DNA from: Clostridiales bacterium
GTDB lineage: Bacteria > Bacillota > Clostridia > Christensenellales > Aristaeellaceae
Reading direction: 5' to 3'
DNA: 64,000 nucleotides
Assembly: GCA_015056245.1 (NCBI GenBank)
Contig: SVGQ01000002.1
Coordinates: 25,856-89,855, forward strand
Positions 25,752-34,363 of the stretch are shown piece by piece. A program made the position numbers and the translations under genes. The notes beneath the pieces were generated by a model. The model saw only the letters and a program-made list of their open reading frames with translations, had not been told where the DNA came from and did no database searches. Each line of letters opens with the position of its first letter. The stretch's first letter is position 1.

Positions 25752-27218
25752 ATGCAATCCATCCTTCTTTGTCTGATTCCGCTGTTTCCCGCGCTGGCTG
25801 CGCTGGTGCTGGGACTGCTTCCCCTGAAGGACAACAGCCGCCGCATCCATCTGGCGGCGGGCATCGCCATGGCGGTGAACTTCGCCCTGTGCGTGTGGCT
25901 GATGTTCCTTGGCGATGCGGAAGTGGTGTTGTTCTCCTTGGGTGAAAACCTGCCCATTGCCCTGCGCAGCGACCTGACGGGCCGCCTGTTCCTGCTGCTC
26001 TGCGGCGGCATGTGGCTCAATTCCGGCGTGTTTTCCTTCGGCTATCTGCCCCATGAGGGCCACGAGCAACGGTATTTCATCTTCTACCTGCTCACCATCG
26101 CCGCCATCAACGCCATCTGCCTCAGCGCCACGCTGGTGACCATGTACCTGTTCTTTGAGCTGATGACGCTTTTGTCCATGGCGCTGGTGGTGCACAACAT
26201 GTCCAAGGAAGCCGTGGCAGCGGGCATCAAGTACCTGCTGTACTCCATCGCAGGCGCTATGATGGGCCTGTTCGGCATCTTTGTGTTCTCCACCCAGATG
26301 GCCTCTCCCTATTTTGTGGCGGGTGGCGCTATCGCTGAGGGCAGCCCCCTGATCCTCTGGGCTACCCTGATCACCGTCATCGGCTTTGCCACCAAGGCGG
26401 GTATGTTCCCCATGCATGGCTGGCTGCCCACGGCGCACCCCATTGCGCCCGCCCCTGCCAGCGCGGTGCTCAGCGGCGTGATCACCAAGATGGGCGTTCT
26501 GTGCGTGGTGCGCGTGCTGTTCTTCACGGTGGGTGCTGCCAATCTGCGGGGCACCTTTGTGCAGACCGTGCTGCTGATCCTTGCCCTGTGCACGGTGTTC
26601 ATGGGCTCCATGATGGCTTTCAAGACCACTGGCTTCAAGAAGCGTCTGGCCTATTCCACCGTGTCTCAGGTCAGCTATATCCTCTTCGGTCTCTTCCTGA
26701 TGACCCCGCAGGCCTTTGCTGGCGCGGTGGAGCATATGTATTTCCACAGCATCATGAAGAACGCCCTGTTCCTGTGCGCCGGCGCAGTGATCCTGAAAAC
26801 CGGCTCAACGGAGGTCTCCCAGCTGCGGGGCATGGGTAAGCGTATGCCGCTTACCATGTGGTGCTTCACCATTGCGGGTCTGGGTCTGGTGGGTGTGCCG
26901 CCCCTCAGCGGCTTCTTCAGCAAGTGGGATCTGGCGCAGGGTTCCCTCTCCAGCGGCATTGCGGTGTTCAGCTGGCTGGGCCCGGTGGTGCTGCTCATCT
27001 CTGCTCTGCTGACCGCTGGTTACCTCCTGCCCATCAGCATTGACGCGTTCTTCCCCGGTCACGCCCATGGCGAGACGCTGGCGGAAGAACCCCGCTGCGA
27101 AGTGGGCGCTGTGATGGCGATCCCCCTGCTGGTGCTGACGGTGCTCAACTTCGTGCTGGGCATGTTCCCCGGTGCGCTGAACAGCGCAGCCAACGCGCTG
27201 GCAGCGCTGCTGATGTAA
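25752..27218 (+). CDS. Antiporter-like subunit 2 (MrpD/NuoM family)
   Basis: The 488-residue protein has about 14 helices, with the TM5 Glu in MYLFFELMTLLS and the TM7 Lys in GFATKAGMFPMHGWLPTAHPIAPAPASA. FKTTGFKKRLAYSTVSQVSYILFG is the conserved second half-channel motif with the key lysine. It follows the first subunit by 15 bases with a GGGAGG ribosome site. It resembles subunits 1 and 4 more than a classical MrpD, suggesting duplication within the operon. Confidence 0.92.
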   Translation: MQSILLCLIPLFPALAALVLGLLPLKDNSRRIHLAAGIAMAVNFALCVWLMFLGDAEVVLFSLGENLPIALRSDLTGRLFLLLCGGMWLNSGVFSFGYLPHEGHEQRYFIFYLLTIAAINAICLSATLVTMYLFFELMTLLSMALVVHNMSKEAVAAGIKYLLYSIAGAMMGLFGIFVFSTQMASPYFVAGGAIAEGSPLILWATLITVIGFATKAGMFPMHGWLPTAHPIAPAPASAVLSGVITKMGVLCVVRVLFFTVGAANLRGTFVQTVLLILALCTVFMGSMMAFKTTGFKKRLAYSTVSQVSYILFGLFLMTPQAFAGAVEHMYFHSIMKNALFLCAGAVILKTGSTEVSQLRGMGKRMPLTMWCFTIAGLGLVGVPPLSGFFSKWDLAQGSLSSGIAVFSWLGPVVLLISALLTAGYLLPISIDAFFPGHAHGETLAEEPRCEVGAVMAIPLLVLTVLNFVLGMFPGALNSAANALAALLM

Positions 27219-27230
27219 GGAGGCGGGACG

Positions 27231-28681
27231 ATGCTTCTGCTTTCGATCCTGATCCCTCTGGCGGGGCGGCGCTTCTGTTCCTGCTCCGGCCCAAGAACGC
27301 CACGGTGCGCAGTCTGCTGGTGATGGGTACTGCCCTGATGACCTCAGCCATGGTGGCGGTGTGCCTGTTTACCCCCGGCGACCATGGCATCGTGCTGCTG
27401 CGCCTGTCCACCCTGCTTACTGTCAGCTTCAAGCTGGATGGACTGGGCCGGGTGTTCGCCGGTCTGGTGGCCTTCCTGTGGCCTCTTGCCAGCCTGTACG
27501 GCCTTGAATACATGCGCCATGAAGGCGGCGAAAATCATTTCTTCGGGTTCTATCTCATCAGCTACGCAGTTACGCTGTCCATTGCTTTCAGCGAGGATCT
27601 GATGAGCCTGTATGTGTTCTATGAGCTGCTTTCCCTGTCCACCCTGCCCCTTGTGATGCACGGCATGAAGGCCAAGAATGTGCATGCAGGCCGCACCTAC
27701 ACCTACTACTGCCTGGGCGGCGCGGCGCTGGCCTTTCTGTCGCTGGTAACGGTGATCCACTACGGCGGCTCCAGCAACTTTACCCCCAGCGGCATCGCCG
27801 GTCTGGCGGCTGCGCCTCAGGGCGTGGTGCTGACCATGTTTGTGCTGGGCTTCTTCGGTTTTGGCGTGAAGGCGGCCATCTTCCCCCTGCACCGCTGGCT
27901 GCCGGATGCGGGCGTTGCGCCCACGCCGGTGACGGCGCTGCTCCACGCGGTGGCGGTGGTCAAGGCGGGCGTGTTCGCCGTGACCCGTCTCACCTATAGT
28001 TGCTATGGCGCGGAGCTGCTCCGTGGCACCTGGGCTCAGACCCTGTGCCTGTGCGTGGCGCTTTTCAGTATCCTCTTTGGCAGCAGCATGGCGGTCAAGG
28101 AACAGCACATGAAGCGCCGTCTGGCCTATTCCACCATGAGCAACCTGAGCTACATCCTCTTTGGCGTGCTGCTGATGACTCCTCAGGGCCTGACCGCAGG
28201 CCTGACCCACATGCTCTACCACGGCCTGATGAAGATCGTGCTGTTCTGCTGTGTGGGCGCTATCATGATCTACACCGAGCGCAGCGATATCCGGCAGATG
28301 CGCGGTCTTGGCAGGGTGATGCCCTTCACCACGGCCCTGTTCCTTGTGTGCGCCGTGGCGCTGGTGGGCATCCCGCCGCTGATCGGCTTCGGCAGCAAGT
28401 GGGCGCTGGCGACGGCTGGCGTTGCTTCCGGCAACTGGCTGGGCGTGGCTGGCGCGGCGGTGCTGCTGATCTCCGCTGTGCTCACCGCCATTTATGTGCT
28501 GGTGCCTGCGGTATCGGCCTATGCGCTGCCCCTGACCGGCGAGACCCCCAAGCCCAACTGTGACCCCGGCTGGATGATCAAAACCGCCCTGTGCGTGGTG
28601 GTGGCAGCCGTTGTGATCCTCAGCTTTGCCTCCCAGCCCCTGACCAGCTATCTGGCGCAGGTGGCAGCGGGCATCTGCTAA
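27231..28681 (+). pseudogene. Antiporter-like subunit 3 (MrpD/NuoM family) with an apparent frameshift near its 5' end
   Basis: The expected start is ATG 27231, 6 bases after AGGAGGCGG, reading MLLLSILIPLAG, but this frame stops at 27321-27323. The rest of the gene is intact in another frame from about 27265 to 28681, and includes the TM5 Glu (YVFYELLSLST), TM7 Lys (FGVKAAIFPLHRWLPDAG) and KEQHMKRRLAYSTMSNLSYILFG. Adding one base within GGCGGGGCGGCG (27261-27272) restores one frame, giving LAGxAALLFLLRPKN and a normal first helix of a roughly 483-residue protein. It could be a sequencing or assembly error, a true pseudogene, or translation from an internal GTG at 27305 that would lose helix 1. 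Confidence 0.8.
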
Positions 28682-28699
28682 GAAAGGAGTGGTTCAGTC

Positions 28700-30790
28700 A
28701 TGAACGGAAATATTCTCTTGCCGCTGGCTGCGCTGCTCCCCATGCTGGCAGCCCCCTTTGTGTGGCATCTGGGCTCCAAGAACAAGCAAAGCGGCCTCAA
28801 TGGCATGTCGCTGGTGTGTCTGCTGCAGCTGATACTGGCAACGGTGATCGGCTTTGAGATGCTGCAGGGCAAGGAAATGGCCTTTGAGCTGGCAGGTTTC
28901 TGCGGACAGGGCCTTCGTATGCGGGCGGACGGTTTCCGCAGCCTGTATGCGCTGGTGGCCTGCGGCATGTGGTTCATCAGCGGCGTGTTCAGCCGGGATT
29001 ATCTGGCCCATGAGCACGCGGTAGCCCGCTACTGCTTCTTCACCCTGATGACGCTGGGCGCGGTGTGCGGCATGTTCTATGCGGACAGTCTGTTCAGCAT
29101 CTTCATTTTCTTCGAGATCATGTCCCTTGCCAGCTATCCGTGGGTAGCCCACGAGGAAGACAAAGCCGCCATGCGGGCTGGCGAAACCTACCTGTATATC
29201 GCTGTCATCGGCGGCCTGACCATGCTGATGGGCATCTTCCTGCTGCCCCAGGGCATGGCGGCGGCCTCCCTTGGCGATCTACCTGCGCTGGCCTCTGGCC
29301 AGAACCTGTGGCTGTCCGCCATCCTGATGCTGGTAGGCTTTGGAGCCAAGGCGGGCGCGTTCCCGCTGCATATCTGGCTGCCCAAGGCCCATCCGGTGGC
29401 TCCGGCTCCTGCCAGCGCGCTGCTGAGCGGTCTTTTGACCAAGGCGGGCGTGTTCGGTATCCTGATCCTTTCCACGCTGGTGATGCGGGAGGTTTCCGGC
29501 TTTGGCGACCTGCTGTTCCGGCTGGGCGTGATCACCATGCTGCTGGGCGCGGTGCTGGCGATTTTCTCCCTGAACCTGAAGCGTACGCTGGCCTGCTCTT
29601 CCCTGAGCCAGATCGGCTTTATCCTCATCGGCGCGGGCCTTTGCAACCTGCTGGGCGAGCATAATGGGCTGGCTCTGTACGGCACCATCGGGCACATGGT
29701 CAACCACAGCCTGTTTAAGCTGGTGCTATTCCTGTGCGCCGGTGTGTTGGCGATGAACACCCACCAGCTGGAACTGCGCGATGTGCAGGGCTATGGACGC
29801 AACAAGCCCTTCCTGCATGTGTGCTTCCTGCTGGGCGTGGTGGGCATCGCCGGTGTGCCCGGTTTCAGCGGCTTCCTGAGCAAATCCCTGCTGCATGAGG
29901 GCATTGTGGAGCTGATTGCCCACTTGGCTGAGCATGGTCACGCCACGGGCATCTACAAGGTATCCGAGTGGCTGTTCCTGCTGGCAGGCGGCATGACGCT
30001 GTGCTACATGCTCAAGCTCTACTTCTGCCTGTTCTGGATGAAGAATGATCAGTACCAGCAGGATTATGACCAGAAGGGCAGCTACCTGAGCCTGCCCGCT
30101 CGGATCGCGCTGGGCTTTGCCGCCGCGCTGATTCCTGTGATCGGCCTCTTCCCGGGGCAGACCATGAGCCGCCTTGGCGCGCTGAGTCAGAGCTTCCTGC
30201 AGGGCGGCGTGCCTGCCCATCTGCCCATCCCGTATTTCAGCTTTGAAAACTTGAAGGGCGCAGCGATCTCACTGGTGATCGGCCTCTGCCTGTTCGGCCT
30301 GCTCCTGCTGTCGCGGAAAGCCGGTCTGCGCAAGAAGATCCCCTTCCGTTTCGATCTGGAGGACATGGTGTACCGTCCCCTGATCGGCTTGCTGATCACC
30401 ATCGGCGGGGGCTTCGCTTCCCTGTGCGACAAGCTGATGGACTGGCTGACCGCCTTGCTCAAAGGCACCGGCGGCATCACCGCCAAAGTGCTGGACTCCG
30501 CGGTGGATCATACCGCCGCACTGGCGGGCCGCACGGCTTTCCAGCCGGTGCATGAGCACGAAACCGTGCCCGTGGGCAACCGTACCACCTACACCCTCGG
30601 CACCTGGATGGACCGGGCTGCCAAGCTTTTCCATGGCGGCAAGGAAAGCGAGCACAGCTTCGTCACCTCGCTGGCTGCCCTATGGGAGGAATGGACCGGC
30701 CGCTGGCGGCAGATGGCCCGTTCCGTCAGTTATGGACTGGTGCTGTTCTGCCTTGGCCTGATGATGACGCTGGTCTATTTGCTGTGGTGA
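28700..30790 (+). CDS. Antiporter-like subunit 4 (MrpA/NuoL-like) with long C-terminal extension
   Basis: The 696-residue protein ends the operon. The core has the TM5 Glu in FIFFEIMSLASYPW, TM7 Lys in GFGAKAGAFPLHIWLPKAHPVAPAPASALLSG and LKRTLACSSLSQIGFILIG. After about residue 470 an extra region of roughly 225 residues contains helices (IPVIGLFPG, AAISLVIGLCLFGLLLL), a long partly amphipathic stretch, and a final helix (YGLVLFCLGLMMTLVYLL). That resembles the lateral-helix and anchor of NuoL or the extended end of MrpA. The ATG follows AAAGGAG and a rho-independent terminator follows the stop. Confidence 0.92.
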   Translation: MNGNILLPLAALLPMLAAPFVWHLGSKNKQSGLNGMSLVCLLQLILATVIGFEMLQGKEMAFELAGFCGQGLRMRADGFRSLYALVACGMWFISGVFSRDYLAHEHAVARYCFFTLMTLGAVCGMFYADSLFSIFIFFEIMSLASYPWVAHEEDKAAMRAGETYLYIAVIGGLTMLMGIFLLPQGMAAASLGDLPALASGQNLWLSAILMLVGFGAKAGAFPLHIWLPKAHPVAPAPASALLSGLLTKAGVFGILILSTLVMREVSGFGDLLFRLGVITMLLGAVLAIFSLNLKRTLACSSLSQIGFILIGAGLCNLLGEHNGLALYGTIGHMVNHSLFKLVLFLCAGVLAMNTHQLELRDVQGYGRNKPFLHVCFLLGVVGIAGVPGFSGFLSKSLLHEGIVELIAHLAEHGHATGIYKVSEWLFLLAGGMTLCYMLKLYFCLFWMKNDQYQQDYDQKGSYLSLPARIALGFAAALIPVIGLFPGQTMSRLGALSQSFLQGGVPAHLPIPYFSFENLKGAAISLVIGLCLFGLLLLSRKAGLRKKIPFRFDLEDMVYRPLIGLLITIGGGFASLCDKLMDWLTALLKGTGGITAKVLDSAVDHTAALAGRTAFQPVHEHETVPVGNRTTYTLGTWMDRAAKLFHGGKESEHSFVTSLAALWEEWTGRWRQMARSVSYGLVLFCLGLMMTLVYLLW

Positions 30791-30797
30791 TTATGCG

Positions 30798-30830
30798 ACC
30801 CATTCCGCTTCGGCGGGATGGGTTGTTTTT
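30798..30830 (+). terminator. Rho-independent terminator of the antiporter operon
   Basis: ACCCATTCCGC pairs with GCGGGATGGGT around a TTCG loop (one G-T wobble), followed by TGTTTTT, a few bases after the last stop codon. Confidence 0.85.
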
Positions 30831-30841
30831 ACACACCAATA

Positions 30842-30869
30842 TTGACATACACCTCAAAAATTGTATAAT
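30842..30869 (+). promoter_or_regulatory. Strong SigA promoter for the small secreted protein
   Basis: A perfect TTGACA and a perfect TATAAT with a 16-base spacer lie about 45 bases upstream of the start at 30912. It begins immediately after the antiporter terminator, so expression is independent. Confidence 0.85.
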
Positions 30870-30911
30870 AATAGCGGATTCTATTGAAAACACAGAAGGA
30901 GATACATAACG

Positions 30912-31535
30912 ATGAAGAAAATCATTTCCATTATGATGGTCCTCGCCCTGCTGCTGATGCCGGTGCTGTCTCTGGCTGAAGCTGCCGAAGAACTGGCTGC
31001 CTACGAGAGCTATACCCACACCAATGATCAGTTCACCATCCTATACCCCAACAACTGGTTCCTGCTGAATGCCGAGAACATCACTACGGTTCTGGAATCT
31101 GTTGATGATACTCAGGACGAACAGCTGAGCCAGCTGATTGCCACCTACAGCCCTCAGATCCAGCAGCTGGATATGGTTATGTTCCTGAGCGAAACCGGTT
31201 TGACCAATATTAATATTGTCTGTCAGGAAGTCGGCGTGGCTCTAACGGGCGATATGCTGATGACCATGGCTCCCACCCTTGTTGCCCAATTGTCCAGCAC
31301 CATGGAAGGCATCGAGTTTACCGACGAGGGTTCTCTCCTTGAGATCAACGGCGTTGAGTCCTTGATCGTAGAGTATACTAATGAACTGGCCGGTGAGCAG
31401 ATGCAGGGCGCTCAGGTATATGTTCCCGGTTCCTCCAGTCTGTGCATCTTCACCCTCACCTGCCTCAATGCGGACGAGTTTACCGCCACCAGCGAAGCAT
31501 TCGGCATCATGCTGAACACTCTGGAAGTCAAATAA
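30912..31535 (+). CDS. Small secreted protein, PsbP/lipoprotein-like, unknown function
   Basis: The 207-residue protein begins MKKIISIMMVLALLLMPVLS with a clear signal peptide, cleaved probably near SLAEA. No lipobox cysteine is present. The mature part begins with SYTHTNDQFTILYPNNWFLLN, a pattern found in PsbP/DcrB-like extracytoplasmic proteins (a beta strand, then YPxxW). It has an AGAAGGAG ribosome site and an unusually strong promoter, so it may be abundant. Function unknown. Confidence 0.85.
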   Translation: MKKIISIMMVLALLLMPVLSLAEAAEELAAYESYTHTNDQFTILYPNNWFLLNAENITTVLESVDDTQDEQLSQLIATYSPQIQQLDMVMFLSETGLTNINIVCQEVGVALTGDMLMTMAPTLVAQLSSTMEGIEFTDEGSLLEINGVESLIVEYTNELAGEQMQGAQVYVPGSSSLCIFTLTCLNADEFTATSEAFGIMLNTLEVK

Positions 31536-31571
31536 TCACAGCGAATGATGCAGCTCCGCATCCATTCAAAA

Positions 31572-31598
31572 GGGGGAATACCTTCGCGGTGTTCCCCC
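31572..31598. repeat. Hairpin repeat, first copy (possible terminator)
   Basis: GGGGGAATACC pairs with GGTGTTCCCCC around TTCGC with one G-T pair. It follows the secreted protein gene by 36 bases but lacks a T-tract. A near-identical hairpin lies at 31756-31796 with the wobble replaced by a Watson-Crick pair. Confidence 0.65.
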
Positions 31599-31635
31599 TC
31601 AGACAGTCGAAAAACCCATACTTCTGTTCAAAAGT

Positions 31636-31740
31636 CGCACATCTTGCACCTACGGTGCTCGCTGTGCTTGCTGAAAAGCGCTGCGGCGCAGGGTTTGTGG
31701 GCTCTGCCCACACCCGGCAGGAAACTGAGTTTCCTGCACC
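31636..31740. repeat. Modular intergenic hairpin repeat, copy C
   Basis: This stretch holds a chain of short palindromes: GCACC-TAC-GGTGC at 31646-31658, GCGCTGCGGCGC near 31678, GTGGGC-TCT-GCCCAC near 31697, and AGGAAAC-TGA-GTTTCCT near 31719. It aligns with the start of copy B (57985 on), where the first stem is GCGCC-TTT-GGCGC, so the pairs have changed together. No gene is visible here. Confidence 0.75.
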
Positions 31741-31755
31741 TTCCCCTTTTTTGAC

Positions 31756-31796
31756 AACCTAAGGGGGAACACCTTCGCGGTGTTCCCCCTTAGGTT
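31756..31796. terminator. 18-bp perfect hairpin between convergent genes
   Basis: AACCTAAGGGGGAACACC pairs perfectly with its complement around TTCGC. It lies between the plus-strand secreted protein gene and the minus-strand NUDIX gene, where a bidirectional terminator is expected, although neither side has a proper T-tract. Confidence 0.55.
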
Positions 31797-31802
31797 TATC
31801 GC

Positions 31803-32261
31803 TTACACCGGGCAGTACAGTGAACAGGGATTATGCCTGCTCTGATAAGGCACACTCTCCCACCCGCCGCCGGAAATCGCTTTCTGGATCATGGTCTTGG
31901 TCAGGTCCGGCACATCCTCACGCTGGAGGGCTTCCTGCGGATCCATCCAGATGACCTCGCTGTTCTCTTCCCCATCGGATCTGGCTTCCCCGGACACATA
32001 CGCCGCCCGGAATACCACATACCAGTCATGGGTATTGAAACGAACGCCAATCAGTTCCCGGGGCTCAACAACAATGCCGGTTTCCTCCAGGAATTCGCGC
32101 TTCACTGCATCCTGCGGAGCCTCCCCGTTTTCCACATAACCGCCGGGGATAATCAGCTTCCCATTGCCGGCTCCATAGGTATGGCGAGCCAGCAGTACCT
32201 TTCCCTCCCGCAGGCAGACTGCCGCCGCGCTCTGGCTCCAGTTGGTGTTTTCATGGGACAT
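31803..32261 (-). CDS. NUDIX hydrolase
   Basis: The protein (152 residues from ATG 32261, MSHENTNWSQ) has the NUDIX box GGYVENGEAPQDAVKREFLEETGIVV, fitting Gx5Ex7REUxEExGU, which binds metal and hydrolyses nucleoside diphosphate-linked compounds. The 5' side begins SAAAVCLREGKVLLARH. An in-frame ATG at 32267 sits too close to the GGAGGAG site, so 32261 is preferred. The substrate is not predictable. It is transcribed from its own promoter at 32303-32331. Confidence 0.92.
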   Translation of the reverse strand: MSHENTNWSQSAAAVCLREGKVLLARHTYGAGNGKLIIPGGYVENGEAPQDAVKREFLEETGIVVEPRELIGVRFNTHDWYVVFRAAYVSGEARSDGEENSEVIWMDPQEALQREDVPDLTKTMIQKAISGGGWESVPYQSRHNPCSLYCPV

Positions 32262-32302
32262 GGACATCTCCTCCTTTACGGATTGATTGCTCCGCTGCCC
32301 AT

Positions 32303-32331
32303 AGTGTACGCCTGTCAGGCTCATCTTTCAA
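32303..32331 (-). promoter_or_regulatory. SigA-type promoter for the NUDIX gene
   Basis: On the minus strand TTGAAA, a 17-base spacer and TACACT lie about 45 bases upstream of the start. It is divergent from the GH43 promoter about 45 bases away. Confidence 0.6.
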
Positions 32332-32372
32332 GCGGCTGGCTCCATGCCCGCCGCCCTCATTGCGCATTCCCC

Positions 32373-32401
32373 TTGACGGAACCCGCCCACTTGGTTATCA
32401 T
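32373..32401 (+). promoter_or_regulatory. SigA-type promoter for the GH43 gene
   Basis: TTGACG, a 17-base spacer and TATCAT lie about 43 bases upstream of the GH43 start. No obvious sugar-regulator operator is seen around it. Confidence 0.65.
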
Positions 32402-32443
32402 TACAGGTAGCAACCAAACCTGAATACAAAGGAGATCTACACG

Positions 32444-33784
32444 ATGAATCCTATCCTGCCCCTTTGGGAATGCATCCCCGACGGCGAACCCCGCCTTTTT
32501 GGCGACCGGGTCTATCTCTACGGCTCCCATGACCGCTACGGCGGCACCGAATTTTGCGACTACAAGCTCAAAGTCTGGTCCGCATCCGTAAACGATCTGA
32601 ACCATTGGGTCTGCCACGGTCACAGCTTCCACACCCTGCCGGATACCGACCATCCCTCCAGCGTGCCCCATACCGACCACGCCCTCTTTGCGCCCGATGT
32701 GGTGGAGAAGGACGGCAAGTATTACCTGTACACCTACATCGTAGGCGCTAAGGGCTGCGTCAGCGTCAGCGACAAGCCGGAAGGCCCCTTCACCTTCCTG
32801 TCCACCTACGACTACGCTCCCGAGGACGGCGGCGACGACGGCATCTTCAACGATGTGGGCGTATTGGTGGATGACGACGGCAAGGTGTATTGCTACTATG
32901 GCTTTGAAGGCTCCCATATGAATCAGCTGGACGGCGAAAGCATGGTCAAGGTGATTCCCGGCAGCTTGATCAGCCCCCTGATGGACGCCAGCGAGAACCA
33001 GCCCATCGAGCGTCGTTTCTATGAGGCATCCTCTCCCCGCAAGGTGGGCGATACCTACTACCTGATCTACTCTCCCCGCAAGGGCAGCCAACTGGCCTAC
33101 GCCACCTCCGACTCCCCCACCGGCCCCTTCACCTACCGGGGCTATATCATCGACAACGGCGTGGATTATCCCGCCGGCAACAACCACGGCTCCATCTGCC
33201 AGATCAATGGGCAGTGGTACGTGTTCTATCACCGCATGACCAACAACTCCATCACCTCCCGCCGTGCCTGCGTGGAAAAAATCGAGATCCTGCCCGACGG
33301 CACCATCCCGCCGGTGGAGATGACCTGCCTTGGCTTTGAGGACTCCCTCAGCCCCTACGAACCGGTGAGGGCTGAGATCGCCTGCGTGCTTACCGGCGGC
33401 TGCTTCGTTACCGAGAAGGATGTGTTCCGCCGCGTGGTGATGAAGGTGACCGACGGCTGCGTACTGGGCTACAAGTACTTCGATTTCGGGCTGGATACCA
33501 GCACCAAAACCATGGAATTCGCCATCAAGGTCATCGGCGGCGGTCAGCACGGCAAGCTGCACGTCATGATCGACGCGCCCACCGAGGAAGCAGGCGGCAA
33601 GGAGATCGGCGTGGTGACCATCGGCCTCAATGACGGCGTATACCGCGCCCGTGTGGAGAACGTGACCGGACGCCATGCCCTCTACCTGCGTGCCGAGATG
33701 AACCAGCCCAAGAGCGACTGGATGATGCCCTTCTTTGAAGGCAGAGTGATCTGCGATGTGGAGGAGTTTGTGTTTCTGAAGTAA
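32444..33784 (+). CDS. Glycoside hydrolase family 43 enzyme
   Basis: The 446-residue protein matches GH43 arabinofuranosidase/xylosidase-type enzymes. The start is MNPILPLWECIPDGEPRLFGDRVYLYGSHD, where the Asp of IPDGEP is the expected catalytic base. FAPDVVEKDGKYYLYTY continues blade 1-2, and FYEASSPRKVGDTYYLIYS has the general-acid Glu in a typical position. The five-bladed propeller ends near residue 300; a C-terminal beta domain of about 140 residues follows. There is no signal peptide, so it acts on short imported oligosaccharides. AAGGAGA precedes the ATG. Confidence 0.92.
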   Translation: MNPILPLWECIPDGEPRLFGDRVYLYGSHDRYGGTEFCDYKLKVWSASVNDLNHWVCHGHSFHTLPDTDHPSSVPHTDHALFAPDVVEKDGKYYLYTYIVGAKGCVSVSDKPEGPFTFLSTYDYAPEDGGDDGIFNDVGVLVDDDGKVYCYYGFEGSHMNQLDGESMVKVIPGSLISPLMDASENQPIERRFYEASSPRKVGDTYYLIYSPRKGSQLAYATSDSPTGPFTYRGYIIDNGVDYPAGNNHGSICQINGQWYVFYHRMTNNSITSRRACVEKIEILPDGTIPPVEMTCLGFEDSLSPYEPVRAEIACVLTGGCFVTEKDVFRRVVMKVTDGCVLGYKYFDFGLDTSTKTMEFAIKVIGGGQHGKLHVMIDAPTEEAGGKEIGVVTIGLNDGVYRARVENVTGRHALYLRAEMNQPKSDWMMPFFEGRVICDVEEFVFLK

Positions 33785-33800
33785 GAAGGAGATTTGCTGA

Positions 33801-34352
33801 ATGCATCTAACGGGCACGCCCATTCTGAAGACCAAGCGCTGCGTCCTGCGGAGGATCGTTCCGGATGACTATCGGACGATGTATGAAAACTGGGCACGCT
33901 TCGAAGAAGTATGCCGTTTCTTTCCCTTTCATCCGATACCCGATAGCGAAATCTACCGGGAAAAAGTAAACAAGTGGTGCAGCAGCTATGCGTCCCCTTC
34001 CTATCTTCATTGGGTGATAGAATGGAACGAGAGCGGCGAGGTAATCGGCACCATCAATCTGGGAAACGTGGAAGAAACCTCCGAGATGGCTGATACTGCC
34101 TACATGCTCTCCCCGCGTTACTGGAACATGGGGATCATGACGGAAGTGCTTCAGGCGGTATTGACCTATGCCTTTGAAGTGGCTGGTTTCAACCGCATTC
34201 AGGCTGAAGTTTTTGATGGGAATGCAGCCTCCGCCCGCGTGTTGACCAAATGCGGCATGCAGTTGGAGGGTATCGCAAGGCAGAAATACCACAAGGATGG
34301 ACAGCGGATCGATGCAGCCCAGTATGCCATATTAAGAAAAGATTATGAGTAA
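33801..34352 (+). CDS. GNAT acetyltransferase, RimJ/RimL type
   Basis: The 183-residue protein has the RimJ/RimL pattern: TPILKTKRCVLRRIVPDDYRTMYENWA at the start, GEVIGTINLGNV, YMLSPRYWNMGIMTEVLQAVLTYAFE (acetyl-CoA pyrophosphate loop), and FNRIQAEVFDGNAASARVLTKCGMQLEG at the end. Relatives acetylate ribosomal proteins, aminoglycosides or small amines; the substrate is unknown. It lies 16 bases after the GH43 gene with AGAAGGAG, so it is probably co-transcribed. Confidence 0.92.
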   Translation: MHLTGTPILKTKRCVLRRIVPDDYRTMYENWARFEEVCRFFPFHPIPDSEIYREKVNKWCSSYASPSYLHWVIEWNESGEVIGTINLGNVEETSEMADTAYMLSPRYWNMGIMTEVLQAVLTYAFEVAGFNRIQAEVFDGNAASARVLTKCGMQLEGIARQKYHKDGQRIDAAQYAILRKDYE

Positions 34353-34363
34353 ATAGGTGGAAT

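Noticed and set aside
24186..26747. Long minus-strand open frame opposite the antiporter genes
   Set aside because: It mirrors conserved mrpD-like codons, is extremely rich in His/Gln/Glu and has no ribosome site or promoter.
27305..28681. Taking the third antiporter-like gene as a normal gene starting at GTG 27305
   Set aside because: This start lacks a clear ribosome site and drops the first helix, whereas ATG 27231 has an ideal site, so a frameshift is the better reading.
31442..31762. Short ORFs inside copy C of the hairpin repeat
   Set aside because: They run through palindromic repeats, have no ribosome site and no recognisable protein pattern.
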